Below are positions 41,990-52,971 of a DNA stretch of 64,000 nucleotides, in pieces. Origin of the DNA: Panagrolaimus kolymaensis. Its lineage: Eukaryota; Nematoda; Chromadorea; Rhabditida; Panagrolaimidae. The stretch's first letter is position 1. Each line of letters opens with the position of its first letter. The translations under genes were made by a program, and so were the position numbers. The stretch lies in NCBI GenBank assembly GCA_028622995.1, contig JAJQJQ010000002.1, positions 7,626,001 through 7,690,000 of the forward strand. The letters run 5' to 3'. The notes beneath the pieces were generated by a model. The model saw only the letters and a program-made list of their open reading frames with translations. It searched no databases and was not told where the DNA came from.

Positions 41990-43080
41990 TTTTCATCCAA
42001 TCTATGTTTTATTTGTTTTGGATTTTAAGTAAATTGATAAACTATTTTTTTTGTTTTAATTTTCTTAAAACATTTTTTCTAGCCCAACAACACTGTAAAG
42101 CATCGAGGTTTTTTATTTTCCCTTCATCAAATTTTTCATCCAAACTATGTTTTATTTGTTTTGGATTTTAAGTAAATTCATAAACTATTTTTTTTGTTCG
42201 AATTTTCTTAAAACATTTCTCTAGCCCAACAACACTGTAAAGCATCGAGGTTTTTTATTTTCCCTTCATCAAATTTTTCATCCAAACTATGTTTTATTTG
42301 TTTTGGATTTTAAGTAAATTCATAAACTATTTTTTTTGTTCGAATTTTCTTAAAACATTTTTTCTAGCCCAACAACACTGTAAAGCATCGAGGTTTTTTA
42401 TTTTCCCTTCATCAAATTTTTCATCCAAACTATGTTTTATTTGTTTTGGATTTTAAGTAAATTCATAAACTATTTTTTTTGTTCGAATTTTCTTAAAACA
42501 TTTCTCTAGCCCAACAACACTGTAAAGCATCGAGGTTTTTTATTTTCCCTTCATCAAATTTTTCATCCAAACTATGTTTTATTTGTTTTGGATTTTAAGT
42601 AAATTCATAAACTATTTTTTTTGTTCGAATTTTCTTAAAACATTTCTCTAGCCCAACAACACTGTAAAGCATCGAGGTTTTTTATTTTCCCTTCATCAAA
42701 TTTTTCATCCAAACTATGTTTTATTTGTTTTGGATTTTAAGTAAATTCATAAACTATTTTTTTTGTTCGAATTTTCTTAAAACATTTCTCTAGCCCAACA
42801 ACACTGTAAAGCATCGAGGTTTTTTATTTTCCCTTCATCAAATTTTTCATCCAAACTATGTTTTATTTGTTTTGGATTTTAAGTAAATTCATAAACTATT
42901 TTTTTTGTTCGAATTTTCTTAAAACATTTTTTCTAGCCCAACAACACTGTAAAGCATCGAGGTTTTTTATTTTCCCTTCATCAAATTTTTCATCCAATCT
43001 ATGTTTTATTTGTTTTGGATTTTAAGTAAATTGATAAACTATTTTTTTTGTTTTAATTTTCTTAAAACATTTTTTCTAGC
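41990..43080 (+). repeat. Seven-monomer (997-bp) duplication with a triple-variant monomer
   Basis: A monomer with three private changes occurs twice: CCAATCTATG for CCAAACTATG, AAATTGATAAAC for AAATTCATAAAC, and GTTTTAATTTT for GTTCGAATTTT. The copies are at 42,001 and 42,998. The 997-bp offset equals three 143-bp and four 142-bp units, and the order of 142- and 143-bp units between them corresponds. It is a clear higher-order repeat. The GTTTTAATTTT change destroys the TTCGAA core of inverted-repeat arm 2. Confidence 0.82.
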
Positions 43081-44479
43081 CCAACAACACTGTAAAGCAT
43101 CGAGGTTTTTTATTTTCCCTTCATCAAATTTTTCATCCAAACTATGTTTTATTTGTTTTGGATTTTAAGTAAATTCATAAACTATTTTTTTTGTTCGAAT
43201 TTTCTTAAAACATTTCTCTAGCCCAACAACACTGTAAAGCATCGAGGTTTTTTATTTTCCCTTCATCAAATTTTTCATCCAAACTATGTTTTATTTGTTT
43301 TGGATTTTAAGTAAATTCATAAACTATTTTTTTTGTTCGAATTTTCTTAAAACATTTTTTCTAGCCCAACAACACTGTAAAGCATCGAGGTTTTTTATTT
43401 TCCCTTCATCAAATTTTTCATCCAAACTATGTTTTATTTGTTTTGGATTTTAAGTAAATTCATAAACTATTTTTTTTGTTCGAATTTTCTTAAAACATTT
43501 CTCTAGCCCAACAACACTGTAAAGCATCGAGGTTTTTTATTTTCCCTTCATCAAATTTTTCATCCAAACTATGTTTTATTTGTTTTGGATTTTAAGTAAA
43601 TTCATAAACTATTTTTTTTGTTCGAATTTTCTTAAAACATTTTTTCTAGCCCAACAACACTGTAAAGCATCGAGGTTTTTTATTTTCCCTTCATCAAATT
43701 TTTCATCCAAACTATGTTTTATTTGTTTTGGATTTTAAGTAAATTCATAAACTATTTTTTTTGTTCGAATTTTCTTAAAACATTTCTCTAGCCCAACAAC
43801 ACTGTAAAGCATCGAGGTTTTTTATTTTCCCTTCATCAAATTTTTCATCCAAACTATGTTTTATTTGTTTTGGATTTTAAGTAAATTCATAAACTATTTT
43901 TTTTGTTCGAATTTTCTTAAAACATTTATCTAGCCCAACAACACTGTAAAGCATCGAGGTTTTTTATATTCCCTTCATCAAATTTTTCATCCAAACTATG
44001 GTTTATTTGTTTTTGATTTTAAGTAAATTCATAAACTATTGTTTTGTTCGAATTTTCTTAAAACATTTATCTAGCCCAACAACACTGTAAAGCATCGAGG
44101 TTTTTTATTTTCCCTTCATCAAATTTTTCATCCAAACTATGGTTTATTTGTTTTGGATTTTAAGTAAATTCATAAACTATTTTTTTTGTTCGAATTTTCT
44201 TAAAACATTTCTCTAGCCCAACAACAGTGTAAAGCATCGAGGTTTTTTATTTTCCCTTCATCAAATTTTTCATCCAAACTATGTTTTATTTGTTTTGGAT
44301 TTTAAGTAAATTCATAAACTATTTTTTTTGTTCGAATTTTCTTAAAACATTTCTCTAGCCCAACAACACTGTAAAGCATCGAGGTTTTTTATTTTCCCTT
44401 CATCAAATTTTTCATCCAAACTATGTTTTATTTGTTTTGGATTTTAAGTAAATTCATAAACTATTTTTTTTGTTCGAAT

Positions 44480-45830
44480 TTTCTTAAAACATTTTTTCTA
44501 GCCCAACAACACTGTAAAGCATCGAGGTGTTTTATTTTCCCTTCATCAAATTTTTCATCCAAACTATGGTTTATTTGTTTTGGATTTTAAGTAAATTCAT
44601 AAACTATTTTTTTTGTTCGAATTTTCTTAAAACATTTCTCTAGCCGAACAACCCTGTAAAGCATCGAGGTTTTTTATTTTCCCTTCATCAAATTTTTCAT
44701 CCAAACTATGTTTTATTTGTTTTGGATTTTAAGTAAATTCATAAACTATTTTTTTTGTTCGAATTTTCTTAAAACATTTTTTCTAGCCCAACAACACTGT
44801 AAAGCATCGAGGTGTTTTATTTTCCCTTCATCAAATTTTTCATCCAAACTATGGTTTATTTGTTTTGGATTTTAAGTAAATTCATAAACTATTTTTTTTG
44901 TTCGAATTTTCTTAAAACATTTATCTAGCCGAACAACCCTGTAAAGCATCGAGGCTTTTTATTTTCCCTTCATCAAATTTTTTCATCCAAACTATGTTTT
45001 ATTTGTTTTGGATTTTAAGTAAATTCATAAACTATTTTTTTTGTTCGAATTTTCTTAAAACATTTTTTCTAGCCCAACAACACTGTAAAGCATCGAGGTG
45101 TTTTATTTTCCCTTCATCAAATTTTTCATCCAAACTATGGTTTATTTGTTTTGGATTTTAAGTAAATTCATAAACTATTTTTTTTGTTCGAATTTTCTTA
45201 AAACATTTCTCTAGCCGAACAACCCTGTAAAGCATCGAGGTTTTTTATTTTCCCTTCATCAAATTTTTCATCCAAACTATGTTTTATTTGTTTTGGATTT
45301 TAAGTAAATTCATAAACTATTTTTTTTGTTCGAATTTTCTTAAAACATTTCTCTAGCCCAACAACACTGTAAAGCATCGAGGTTTTTTATTTTCCCTTCA
45401 TCAAATTTTTCATCCAAACTATGGTTTATTTGTTTTGGATTTTAAGTAAATTCATAAACTATTTTTTTTGTTCGAATTTTCTTAAAACATTTCTCTAGCC
45501 CAACAACAGTGTAAAGCATCGAGGTTTTTTATTTTCCCTTCATCAAATTTTTCATCCAAACTATGTTTTATTTGTTTTGGATTTTAAGTAAATTCATAAA
45601 CTATTTTTTTTGTTCGAATTTTCTTAAAACATTTCTCTAGCCCAACAACACTGTAAAGCATCGAGGTTTTTTATTTTCCCTTCATCAAATTTTTCATCCA
45701 AACTATGTTTTATTTGTTTTGGATTTTAAGTAAATTCATAAACTATTTTTTTTGTTCGAATTTTCTTAAAACATTTTTTCTAGCCCAACAACACTGTAAA
45801 GCATCGAGGTGTTTTATTTTCCCTTCATCA
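44480..45830 (+). repeat. Dimeric repeat (285/286 bp) marked by GAGGTGTTTT
   Basis: GAGGTGTTTTATT replaces GAGGTTTTTTATT at 44,529, 44,814, 45,100 and 45,811. The first three are spaced by 285 and 286 bp: a dimer of a 143-bp ACATTTTTTCTAG monomer and a GCCGAACAACCCTG monomer. The fourth lies 711 bp further on, about five units. One copy near 44,950 has GAGGCTTTTT and an extra T in AAATTTTTTC, which explains the 286-bp spacing. Confidence 0.78.
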
Positions 45831-46934
45831 AATTTTTCATCCAAACTATGGTTTATTTGTTTTGGATTTTAAGTAAATTCATAAACTATTTTTTTTGTTC
45901 GAATTTTCTTAAAACATTTCTCTAGCCCAACAACAGTGTAAAGCATCGAGGTTTTTTATTTTCCCTTCATCAAATTTTTCATCCAAACTATGTTTTATTT
46001 GTTTTGGATTTTAAGTAAATTCATAAACTATTTTTTATGTTCGAATTTTCTTAAAACATTTATCTAGCCCAACAACACTGTAAAGCATCGAGGTTTTTTA
46101 TTTTCCCTTCATCAAATTTTTCATCCAAACTATGGTTTATTTGTTTTGGATTTTAAGTAAATTCATAAACTATTTTTTTTGTTCGAATTTTCTTAAAACA
46201 TTTCTCTAGCCCAACAACAGTGTAAAGCATCGAGGTTTTTTATTTTCCCTTCATCAAATTTTTCATCCAAACTATGTTTTATTTGTTTTGGATTTTAAGT
46301 AAATTCATAAACTATTTTTTTTGTTCGAATTTTCTTAAAACATTTCTCTAGCCCAACAACACTGTAAAGCATCGAGGTTTTTTATTTTCCCTTCATCAAA
46401 TTTTTCATCCAAACTATGTTTTATTTGTTTTGGATTTTAAGTAAATTCATAAACTATTTTTTTTGTTCGAATTTTCTTAAAACATTTCTCTAGCCCAACA
46501 ACACTGTAAAGCATCGAGGTTTTTTATTTTCCCTTCATCAAATTTTTCATCCAAACTATGTTTTATTTGTTTTGGATTTTAAGTAAATTCATAAACTATT
46601 TTTTTTGTTCGAATTTTCTTAAAACATTTTTTCTAGCCCAACAACACTGTAAAGCATCGAGGTTTTTTATTTTCCCTTCATCAAATTTTTCATCCAAACT
46701 ATGTTTTATTTGTTTTGGATTTTAAGTAAATTCATAAACTATTTTTTTTGTTCGAATTTTCTTAAAACATTTCTCTAGCCCAACAACACTGTAAAGCATC
46801 GAGGTTTTTTAGTTTCCCTTCATCAAATTTTTCATCCAAACTATTTTTTATTTGTTATGGATTTTAAGTAAATTCATAAACTATTTTTTTTGTTCGAATT
46901 TTCTTAAAACATTTTCTCTAGCCCAACAACACTG

Positions 46935-47530
46935 TAAAGCATCAAGGTTTTTTATTTTCCCTTCCTCAAATTTTTCATCCAAACTATGTTTTATTTGTTT
47001 TGGATTTTAAGTAAATTCATAAACTATTTTTTTTGTTCGAATTTTCTTAAAACATTTTTTCTAGCCCAACAACACTGTAAAGCATCGAGGTTTTTTATTT
47101 TCCCTTCATCAAATTTTTCATCCAAACTATGTTTTATTTGTTTTGGATTTTAAGTAAATTCATAAACTATTTTTTTTGTTCGAATTTTCTTAAAACATTT
47201 TTTCTAGCCCAACAACACTGTAAAGCATCGAGGTTTTTTATTTTCCCTTCATCAAATTTTTCATCCAAACTATGTTTTATTTGTTTTGGATTTTAAGTAA
47301 ATTCATAAACTATTTTTTTTGTTCGAATTTTCTTAAAACATTTTTTCTAGCCCAACAAAACTGTAAAGCATCGAGGTTTTTTATTTTCCCTTCATCAAAT
47401 TTTTCATCCAAACTATGTTTTATTTGTTTTGGATTTTAAGTAAATTCATAAACTATTTTTTTTGTTCGAATTTTCTTAAAACATTTTTTCTAGCCCAACA
47501 ACACTGTAAAGCATCAAGGTTTTTTATTTT
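46935..47530 (+). repeat. Four-monomer (572-bp) duplication of 143-bp units
   Basis: CATCAAGG combined with CCCTTCCTC (normally CATCGAGG and CCCTTCATC) occurs at 46,944 and 47,516, 572 bp or 4 x 143 apart. Just upstream, the monomer at about 46,811-46,915 has a cluster of changes (TTTAGTTTCCC, CTATTTTTTATTTG, GTTATGG, ACATTTTCTCTAG). The block starts next to this more divergent copy. Confidence 0.72.
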
Positions 47531-47703
47531 CCCTTCCTCAAATTTTTCATCCAAACTATGTTTTATTTGTTTTGGATTTTAAGTAAATTCATAAACTATT
47601 TTTTTTGTTCGAATTTTCTTAAAACATTTCTCTAGCCCAACAACACTGTAAAGCATCGAGGTTTTTTATTTTCCCTTCATCAAATTTTTCATCCAAACTA
47701 TGT

Positions 47704-48105
47704 TTTATTTGTTTTGGATTTTAAGTAAATTCGTTTATTTGTTTTGGATTTTAAGTAAATTCATAAACTATTTTTTTGTTCGAATTTTCTTAAAACTTTT
47801 CTCTAGCCCAACAACACTGTAAAGCATCGAGGTTTTTTATTTTCCCTTCATCAAATTTTTCATCCAAACTATGTTTTATTTGTTTTGGATTTTAAGTAAA
47901 TTCATAAACTATTTTTTTTGTTCGAATTTTCTTAAAACATTTCTCTAGCCCAACAACACTGTAAAGCATCGAGGTTTTTTATTTTCCCTTCATCAAATTT
48001 TTCATCCAAACTATGTTTTATTTGTTTTCGATTTTAAGTAAATTCGTTTATTTGTTTTGGATTTTAAGTAAATTCATAAACTATTTTTTTGTTCGAATTT
48101 TCTTA
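47704..48105 (+). repeat. Two monomers with a 30-bp internal duplication
   Basis: In two monomers the segment starting GTTTATTTGTTTTGG and ending AAATTC is present twice in a row. The extra copies are 47,733-47,762 and 48,046-48,075. They are 313 bp apart (171 + 142), so the elongated monomer was itself duplicated together with one normal unit. The second copy also has GTTTTCGATT for GTTTTGGATT near 48,029. This event marks the sharp start of the T7 sub-domain. Confidence 0.85.
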
Positions 48106-50202
48106 AAACTTTTCTCTAGCCCAACAACACTGTAAAGCATCGAGGTTTTTTATGTTTCCTTCATCAAATTTTTCATCCAAACTATGGTTTATTTGTTTTG
48201 GATTTTAAGTAAATTCATAAACTATTTTTTTGTTCGAATTTTCTTAAAACTTTTCTCTAGCCCAACAACACTGTAAAGCATCGAGGTTTTTTATTTTCCC
48301 TTCATCAAATTTTTCATCCAAACTATGGTTTATTTGTTTTGGATTTTAAGTAAATTCATAAACTATTTTTTTGTTCGAATTTTCTTAAAACTTTTCTCTA
48401 GCCCAACAACACTGTAAAGCATCGAGGTTTTTTATTTTCCCTTCATCAAATTTTTCATCCAAACTATGGTTTATTTGTTTTGGATTTTAAGTAAATTCAT
48501 AAACTATTTTTTTGTTCGAATTTTCTTAAAACTTTTCTCTAGCCCAACAACACTGTAAAGCATCGAGGTTTTTTATTTTCCCTTCATCAAATTTTTCATC
48601 CAAACTATGGTTTATTTGTTTTGGATTTTAAGTAAATTCATAAACTATTTTTTTGTTCGAATTTTCTTAAAACTTTTCTCTAGCCCAACAACACTGTAAA
48701 GCATCGAGGTTTTTTATTTTCCCTTCATCAAATTTTTCATCCAAACTATGTTTTATTTGTTTTGGATTTTAAGTAAATTCATAAACTATTTTTTTGTTCG
48801 AATTTTCTTAAAACTTTTCTCTAGCCCAACAACACTGTAAAGCATCGAGGTTTTTTATTTTCCCTTCATCAAATTTTTCATCCAAACTATGGTTTATTTG
48901 TTTTGGATTTTAAGTAAATTCATAAACTATTTTTTTGTTCGAATTTTCTTAAAACTTTTCTCTAGCCCAACAACACTGTAAAGCATCGAGGTTTTTTATT
49001 TTCCCTTCATCAAATTTTTCATCCAAACTATGTTTTATTTGTTTTGGATTTTAAGTAAATTCATAAACTATTTTTTTGTTCGAATTTTCTTAAAACTTTT
49101 CTCTAGCCCAACAACACTGTAAAGCATCGAGGTTTTTTATTTTCCCTTCATCAAATTTTTCATCCAAACTATGGTTTATTTGTTTTGGATTTTAAGTAAA
49201 TTCATAAACTATTTTTTTGTTCGAATTTTCTTAAAACTTTTCTCTAGCCCAACAACACTGTAAAGCATCGAGGTTTTTTATTTTATTTTGATCAAATTTT
49301 TCATCCAAACTATGTTTTATTTGTTTTGGATTTTAAGTAAATTCATAAACTATTTTTTTGTTCGAATTTTCTTAAAACATTTCTCTAGCCCAACAACACT
49401 GTAAAGCATCGAGGTTTTTTATTTTCCCTTCATCAAATTTTTCATCCAAACTATGGTTTATTTGTTTTGGATTTTAAGTAAATTCATAAACTATTTTTTT
49501 GTTCGAATTTTCTTAAAACATTTCTCTAGCCCAACAACACTGTAAAGCATCGAGGTTTTTTATTTTCCCTTCATCAAATTTTTCATCCAAACTATGTTTT
49601 ATTTGTTTTGGATTTTAAGTAAATTCATAAACTATTTTTTTTGTTCGAATTTTCTTAAAACATTTCTCTAGCCCAACAACACTGTAAAGCATCGAGGTTT
49701 TTTATTTTCCCTTCATCAAATTTTTCATCCAAACTATGGTTTATTTGTTTTGGATTTTAAGTAAATTCATAAACTATTTTTTTTGTTCGAATTTTCTTAA
49801 AACATTTCTCTAGCCCAACAACACTGTAAAGCATCGAGGTTTTTTATTTTCCCTTCATCAAATTTTTCATCCAAACTATGTTTTATTTGTTTTGGATTTT
49901 AAGTAAATTCATAAACTATTTTTTTTGTTCGAATTTTCTTAAAACATTTCTCTAGCCCAACAACACTGTAAAGCATCGAGGTTTTTTATTTTCCCTTCAT
50001 CAAATTTTTCATCCAAACTATGGTTTATTTGTTTTGGATTTTAAGTAAATTCATAAACTATTTTTTTTGTTCGAATTTTCTTAAAACATTTCTCTAGCCC
50101 AACAACAATGTAAAGCATCGAGGTTTTTTATTTTCCCTTCATCAAATTTTTCATCCAAACTATGGTTTATTTGTTTTGGATTTTAAGTAAATTCATAAAC
50201 TA

Positions 50203-50369
50203 TTTTTTTGTTCGAATTTTCTTAAAACATTTCTCTAGCCCAACAACACTGTAAAGCATCGAGGTTTTTTATTTTCCTTCATTAAATTTTTCATCCAAAC
50301 TATGTTTTATTTGTTTTGGATTTTAAGTAAATTCATAAACTATTTTTTTTGTTCGAATTTTCTTAAAAC
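50203..50369 (+). repeat. Source-like partner of the 167-bp inverted copy
   Basis: A clade A segment of about 1.2 monomers carrying the private CCTTCATTAAA double change (50,275-50,285). I noticed this combination nowhere else in the A array. Its exact reverse complement lies at 54,734-54,900, beyond the strand switch. The direction of copying cannot be read from the sequence. The A-type content makes A the likely donor. Confidence 0.85.
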
Positions 50370-50898
50370 ATTTCTCTAGCCCAACAACACTGTAAAGCAT
50401 CGAGGATTTTTATTTTCCCTTCATCAAATTTTTCATCCAAACTATGGTTTATTTGTTTTGGATTTTAAGTAAATTCATAAACTATTTTTTTTGTTCGAAT
50501 TTTCTTAAAACATTTCTCTAACCCAACAACACTTTAAAGCATCGAGGTTTTTTATTTTCCCTTCATCAAATTTTTCATCCAAACTATGGTTTATTTGTTT
50601 TGGATTTTAAGTAAATTCATAAACTATTTTTTTGTTCGAATTTTCTTAAAACATTTCTCTAGCCCAACAACACTGTAAAGCATCGAGGTTTTTTATTTTC
50701 CCTTCATCAAATTTTTCATCCAAACTATGGTTTATTTGTTTTGGATTTTAAGTAAATTCATAAACTATTTTTTTGTTCGAATTTTCTTAAAACATTTCTC
50801 TAGCCAACAACACTGTAAAGCATCGAGGTTTTTTATTTTCCCTTCATCAAATTTTTCATCCAAACTATGTTTTATTTGTTTTGGATTTTAAGTAAATT

Positions 50899-50990
50899 CA
50901 TAAATTATTTTTATTTTCCAATTTTTCTTTATTCATTTTTCTAGCCCAAAAACACTGTAAAGCATCGAGGTTTTTTATTTTATTTTGATC
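50899..50990 (+). repeat. Most divergent clade A monomer
   Basis: This copy reads CATAAATTATTTTTATTTTC, then CAATTTTTCTTTATTC, then ATTTTTCTAGCCCAAAAAC, in place of the normal ATAAACTA, T8 and GTTCGAATTTTCTTAAAACA segment. The TTCGAA arm is lost. The next unit carries the TTTTATTTTGATC form. Accumulation of changes near a structural border is expected where homogenisation is weaker. That interpretation is inference. Confidence 0.7.
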
Positions 50991-51539
50991 AAATTTTTCA
51001 TCCAAACTATGTTTTATTTGTTTTGGATTTTAAGTAAATTCATAAACTATTTTTTTGTTCGAATTTTCTTAAAACATTTCTCTAGCCCAACAACACTGTA
51101 AAGCATCGAGGTTTTTTATTTTCCCTTCATCAAATTTTTCATCCAAACTATGTTTTATTTGTTTTGGATTTTAAGTAAATTCATAAACTATTTTTTTTGT
51201 TCGAATTTTCTTAAAACATTTCTCTAGCCCAACAACACTGTAAAGCATCGAGGTTTTTTATTTTCCCTTCATCAAATTTTTCATCCAAACTATGTTTTAT
51301 TTGTTTTGGATTTTAAGTAAATTCATAAACTATTTTTTTTGTTCGAATTTTCTTAAAACATTTCTCTAGCCCAACAACACTGTAAAGCATCGAAGTTTTT
51401 TATTTTCCCTTCATCAAATTTTTCATCCAAACTATGTTTTATTTGTTTTGGATTTTAAGTAAATTCATAAACTATTTTTTTTGTTCGAATTTTCTTAAAA
51501 CATTTCTCTAGCCCAACAACACTGTAAAGCATCGAGGTT

Positions 51540-52110
51540 TTTTATTTTCCCTTCATCAAATTTTTCATCCAAACTATGGTTTATTTGTTTTGGATTTTAA
51601 GTAAATTCATAAACTATTTTTTTGTTCGAATTTTCTTAAAACTTTTCTCTAGCCCAACAACACTGTAAAACATCGAGGTTTTTTATTTTCCCTTCATCAA
51701 ATTTTTCATCCAAACTATGTTTTATTTGTTTTGGATTTTAAGTAAATTCATAAACTATTTTTTTTGTTCGAATTTTCTTAAAACATTTCTCTAGCCCAAC
51801 AACACTGTAAAGCATCGAGGTTTTTTATTTTCCCTTCATCAAATTTTTCATCCAAACTATGGTTTATTTGTTTTGGATTTTAAGTAAATTCATAAACTAT
51901 TTTTTTGTTCGAATTTTCTTAAAACTTTTCTCTAGCCCAACAACACTGTAAAACATCGAGGTTTTTTATTTTCCCTTCATCAAATTTTTCATCCAAACTA
52001 TGTTTTATTTGTTTTGGATTTTAAGTAAATTCATAAACTATTTTTTTTGTTCGAATTTTCTTAAAACATTTCTCTAGCCCAACAACACTGTAAAGCATCG
52101 AGGTTTTTTA
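51540..52110 (+). repeat. Dimeric repeat (283 bp) beside the junction
   Basis: GTAAAACATCGAGG (normally GTAAAGCATCGAGG) occurs at 51,670 and 51,953, 283 bp apart. Each is preceded by a 141-bp T7/ACTTTTCTC unit and followed by a 142-bp T8/ACATTTCTC unit, so an alternating dimer was duplicated. Confidence 0.7.
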
Positions 52111-52808
52111 TTTTCCCTTCATCAAACTTTTCATCCAAACTATGTTTTATTTGTTTTGGATTTTAAGTAAATTCATAAACTATTTTTTTGTTCGAATTTT
52201 CTTAAAACATTTCTCTAGCCCAACAACACTGTAAAGCATCGAGGTTTTTTATTTTCCCTTCATCAAATTTTTCATCCAAACTATGGTTTATTTGTTTTGG
52301 ATTTTAAGTAAATTCATAAACTATTTTTTTTGTTCGAATTTTCTTAAAACATTTCTCTAGCCCAACAACACTGTAAAGCATCGAGGTTTTTTATTTTCCC
52401 TTCATCAAATTTTTCATCCAAACTATGTTTTATTTGTTTTGGATTTTAAGTAAATTCATAAACTATTTTTTTGTTCGAATTTTCTTAAAACATTTCTCTA
52501 GCCCAACAACACTGTAAAGCATCGAGGTTTTTTATTTTCCCTTCATCAAATTTTTCATCCAAACTATGGTTTATTTGTTTTGGATTTTAAGTAAATTCAT
52601 AAACTATTTTTTTTGTTCGAATTTTCTTAAAACATTTCTCTAGCCCAACAACACTGTAAAGCATCGAGGTTTTTTATTTTCCCTTCATCAAATTTTTCAT
52701 CCAAACTATGGTTTATTTGTTTTGGATTTTAAGTAAATTCATAAACTATTTTTTTGTTCGAATTTTCTTAAAACATTTCTCTAGCCCAACAATACTGTAA
52801 AGCATCGA

Positions 52809-52971
52809 GGTTTTTTATTTTATTTTGATCAAATTTTTCATCCAAACTATGGTTTATTTGAGTTTTAAGAAAATTCGAACAAAAAAAATAATTTTTTAAA
52901 ATTTGCTTAATTTCCTAAACTAATAAAACATAGTTTGAATGAAAAATTTGATGAAGGGAAAATAAAAAACC
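52809..52971. other. Strand-switch (inversion) junction between A and B arrays
   Basis: The last A monomer (GG at 52,809) stops after its position 52 (TTTATTTG, ending 52,860). The next base begins clade B in the opposite orientation at B position 111 (AGTTTTAAGAAAATTCGAAC read on the + strand). There is no filler sequence. The arm placed after the join, TTTTAAGAAAATTC, is the near-identical inverted partner of the arm expected in an uninterrupted A monomer, TTTTAAGTAAATTC. The join therefore sits beside the intramonomer dyad, with GTTTT present on both parental sides. An assembly fold-back would give the same subfamily on both sides. Here they differ (142-bp A, 144-bp B). Confidence 0.9.

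Larger units (their letters stand above)
30381..47500 (+). repeat. Sub-domain A4: mixed 141/142/143-bp units
   Basis: The onset is marked by CTATTGTTTTGTTCG (T8 replaced by TTGTTTT, 141-bp units), first at about 30,382. From about 30,976 to about 47,490 many copies carry ACATTTTTTCTAG (one extra T, 143-bp units). T dominates at position 44 except in the TTGTTTT copies. Other markers are CAACAGTG, TTTATTTATTTTGG (34,191; 34,333; 36,042; 36,184; 37,890; 38,885; 40,165; 41,019) and GAGGTGTTTT. Repeated ordered marker sets show several nested duplications. No gene or insertion is seen. Confidence 0.85.
49281..52830 (+). repeat. TTTTATTTTGATC variant monomers (three copies)
   Basis: TTTTATTTTGATC replaces TTTTCCCTTCATC in only three monomers seen in the window, starting at 49,281, 50,978 and 52,818. 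The spacings are 1,697 and 1,840 bp (12 and 13 units). The third copy is the last clade A monomer, cut at the strand switch. All three lie within 3.6 kb of the junction. The variant creates a GATC site. Confidence 0.75.
1..52860 (+). repeat. Clade A satellite array (142-bp monomer), direct orientation
   Basis: Uninterrupted head-to-tail tandem array of about 370 monomers. The period was measured from successive GG-T6-A marks (140, 282, 424 and so on), giving 142 bp. Single-base length variants give 141 or 143 bp locally. A typical monomer has 37 G/C of 142 (26%). Neighbouring copies usually differ by a few substitutions by eye. No unique sequence or mobile element interrupts it. Coding is excluded in practice: each monomer carries TAA and TAG triplets and 142 is not a multiple of three, so every frame meets a stop within about three monomers. 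Known role of such arrays: centromeric or pericentromeric heterochromatin. Which of these applies here is not visible. The left end is cut by the window edge. The + strand is used as the reference orientation by convention only. Confidence 0.98.
47731..52860 (+). repeat. Sub-domain A5: units with T7 and/or ACTTTTCTCTAG
   Basis: The last clade A sub-domain before the inversion. From about 47,767 copies carry seven T before GTTCG (141 bp), and up to about 49,250 they also carry AAAACTTTTCTCTAG instead of AAAACATTTCTCTAG. Later copies mix T7 and T8, and the 143-bp ACATTTTTTC form is gone. ACTTTTCTCTAG is the same variant found throughout clade B (AGAGAAAAGTTTT on the + strand), so the A domain nearest the junction shares a marker with the inverted array. 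It also contains the most aberrant copies of the A half (48,153; 50,521; 50,905-50,990). Confidence 0.82.

Noticed and set aside
1..52860. CRISPR array
   Set aside because: The direct repeats are contiguous, the whole unit is conserved and there are no unique spacers or cas-like genes.
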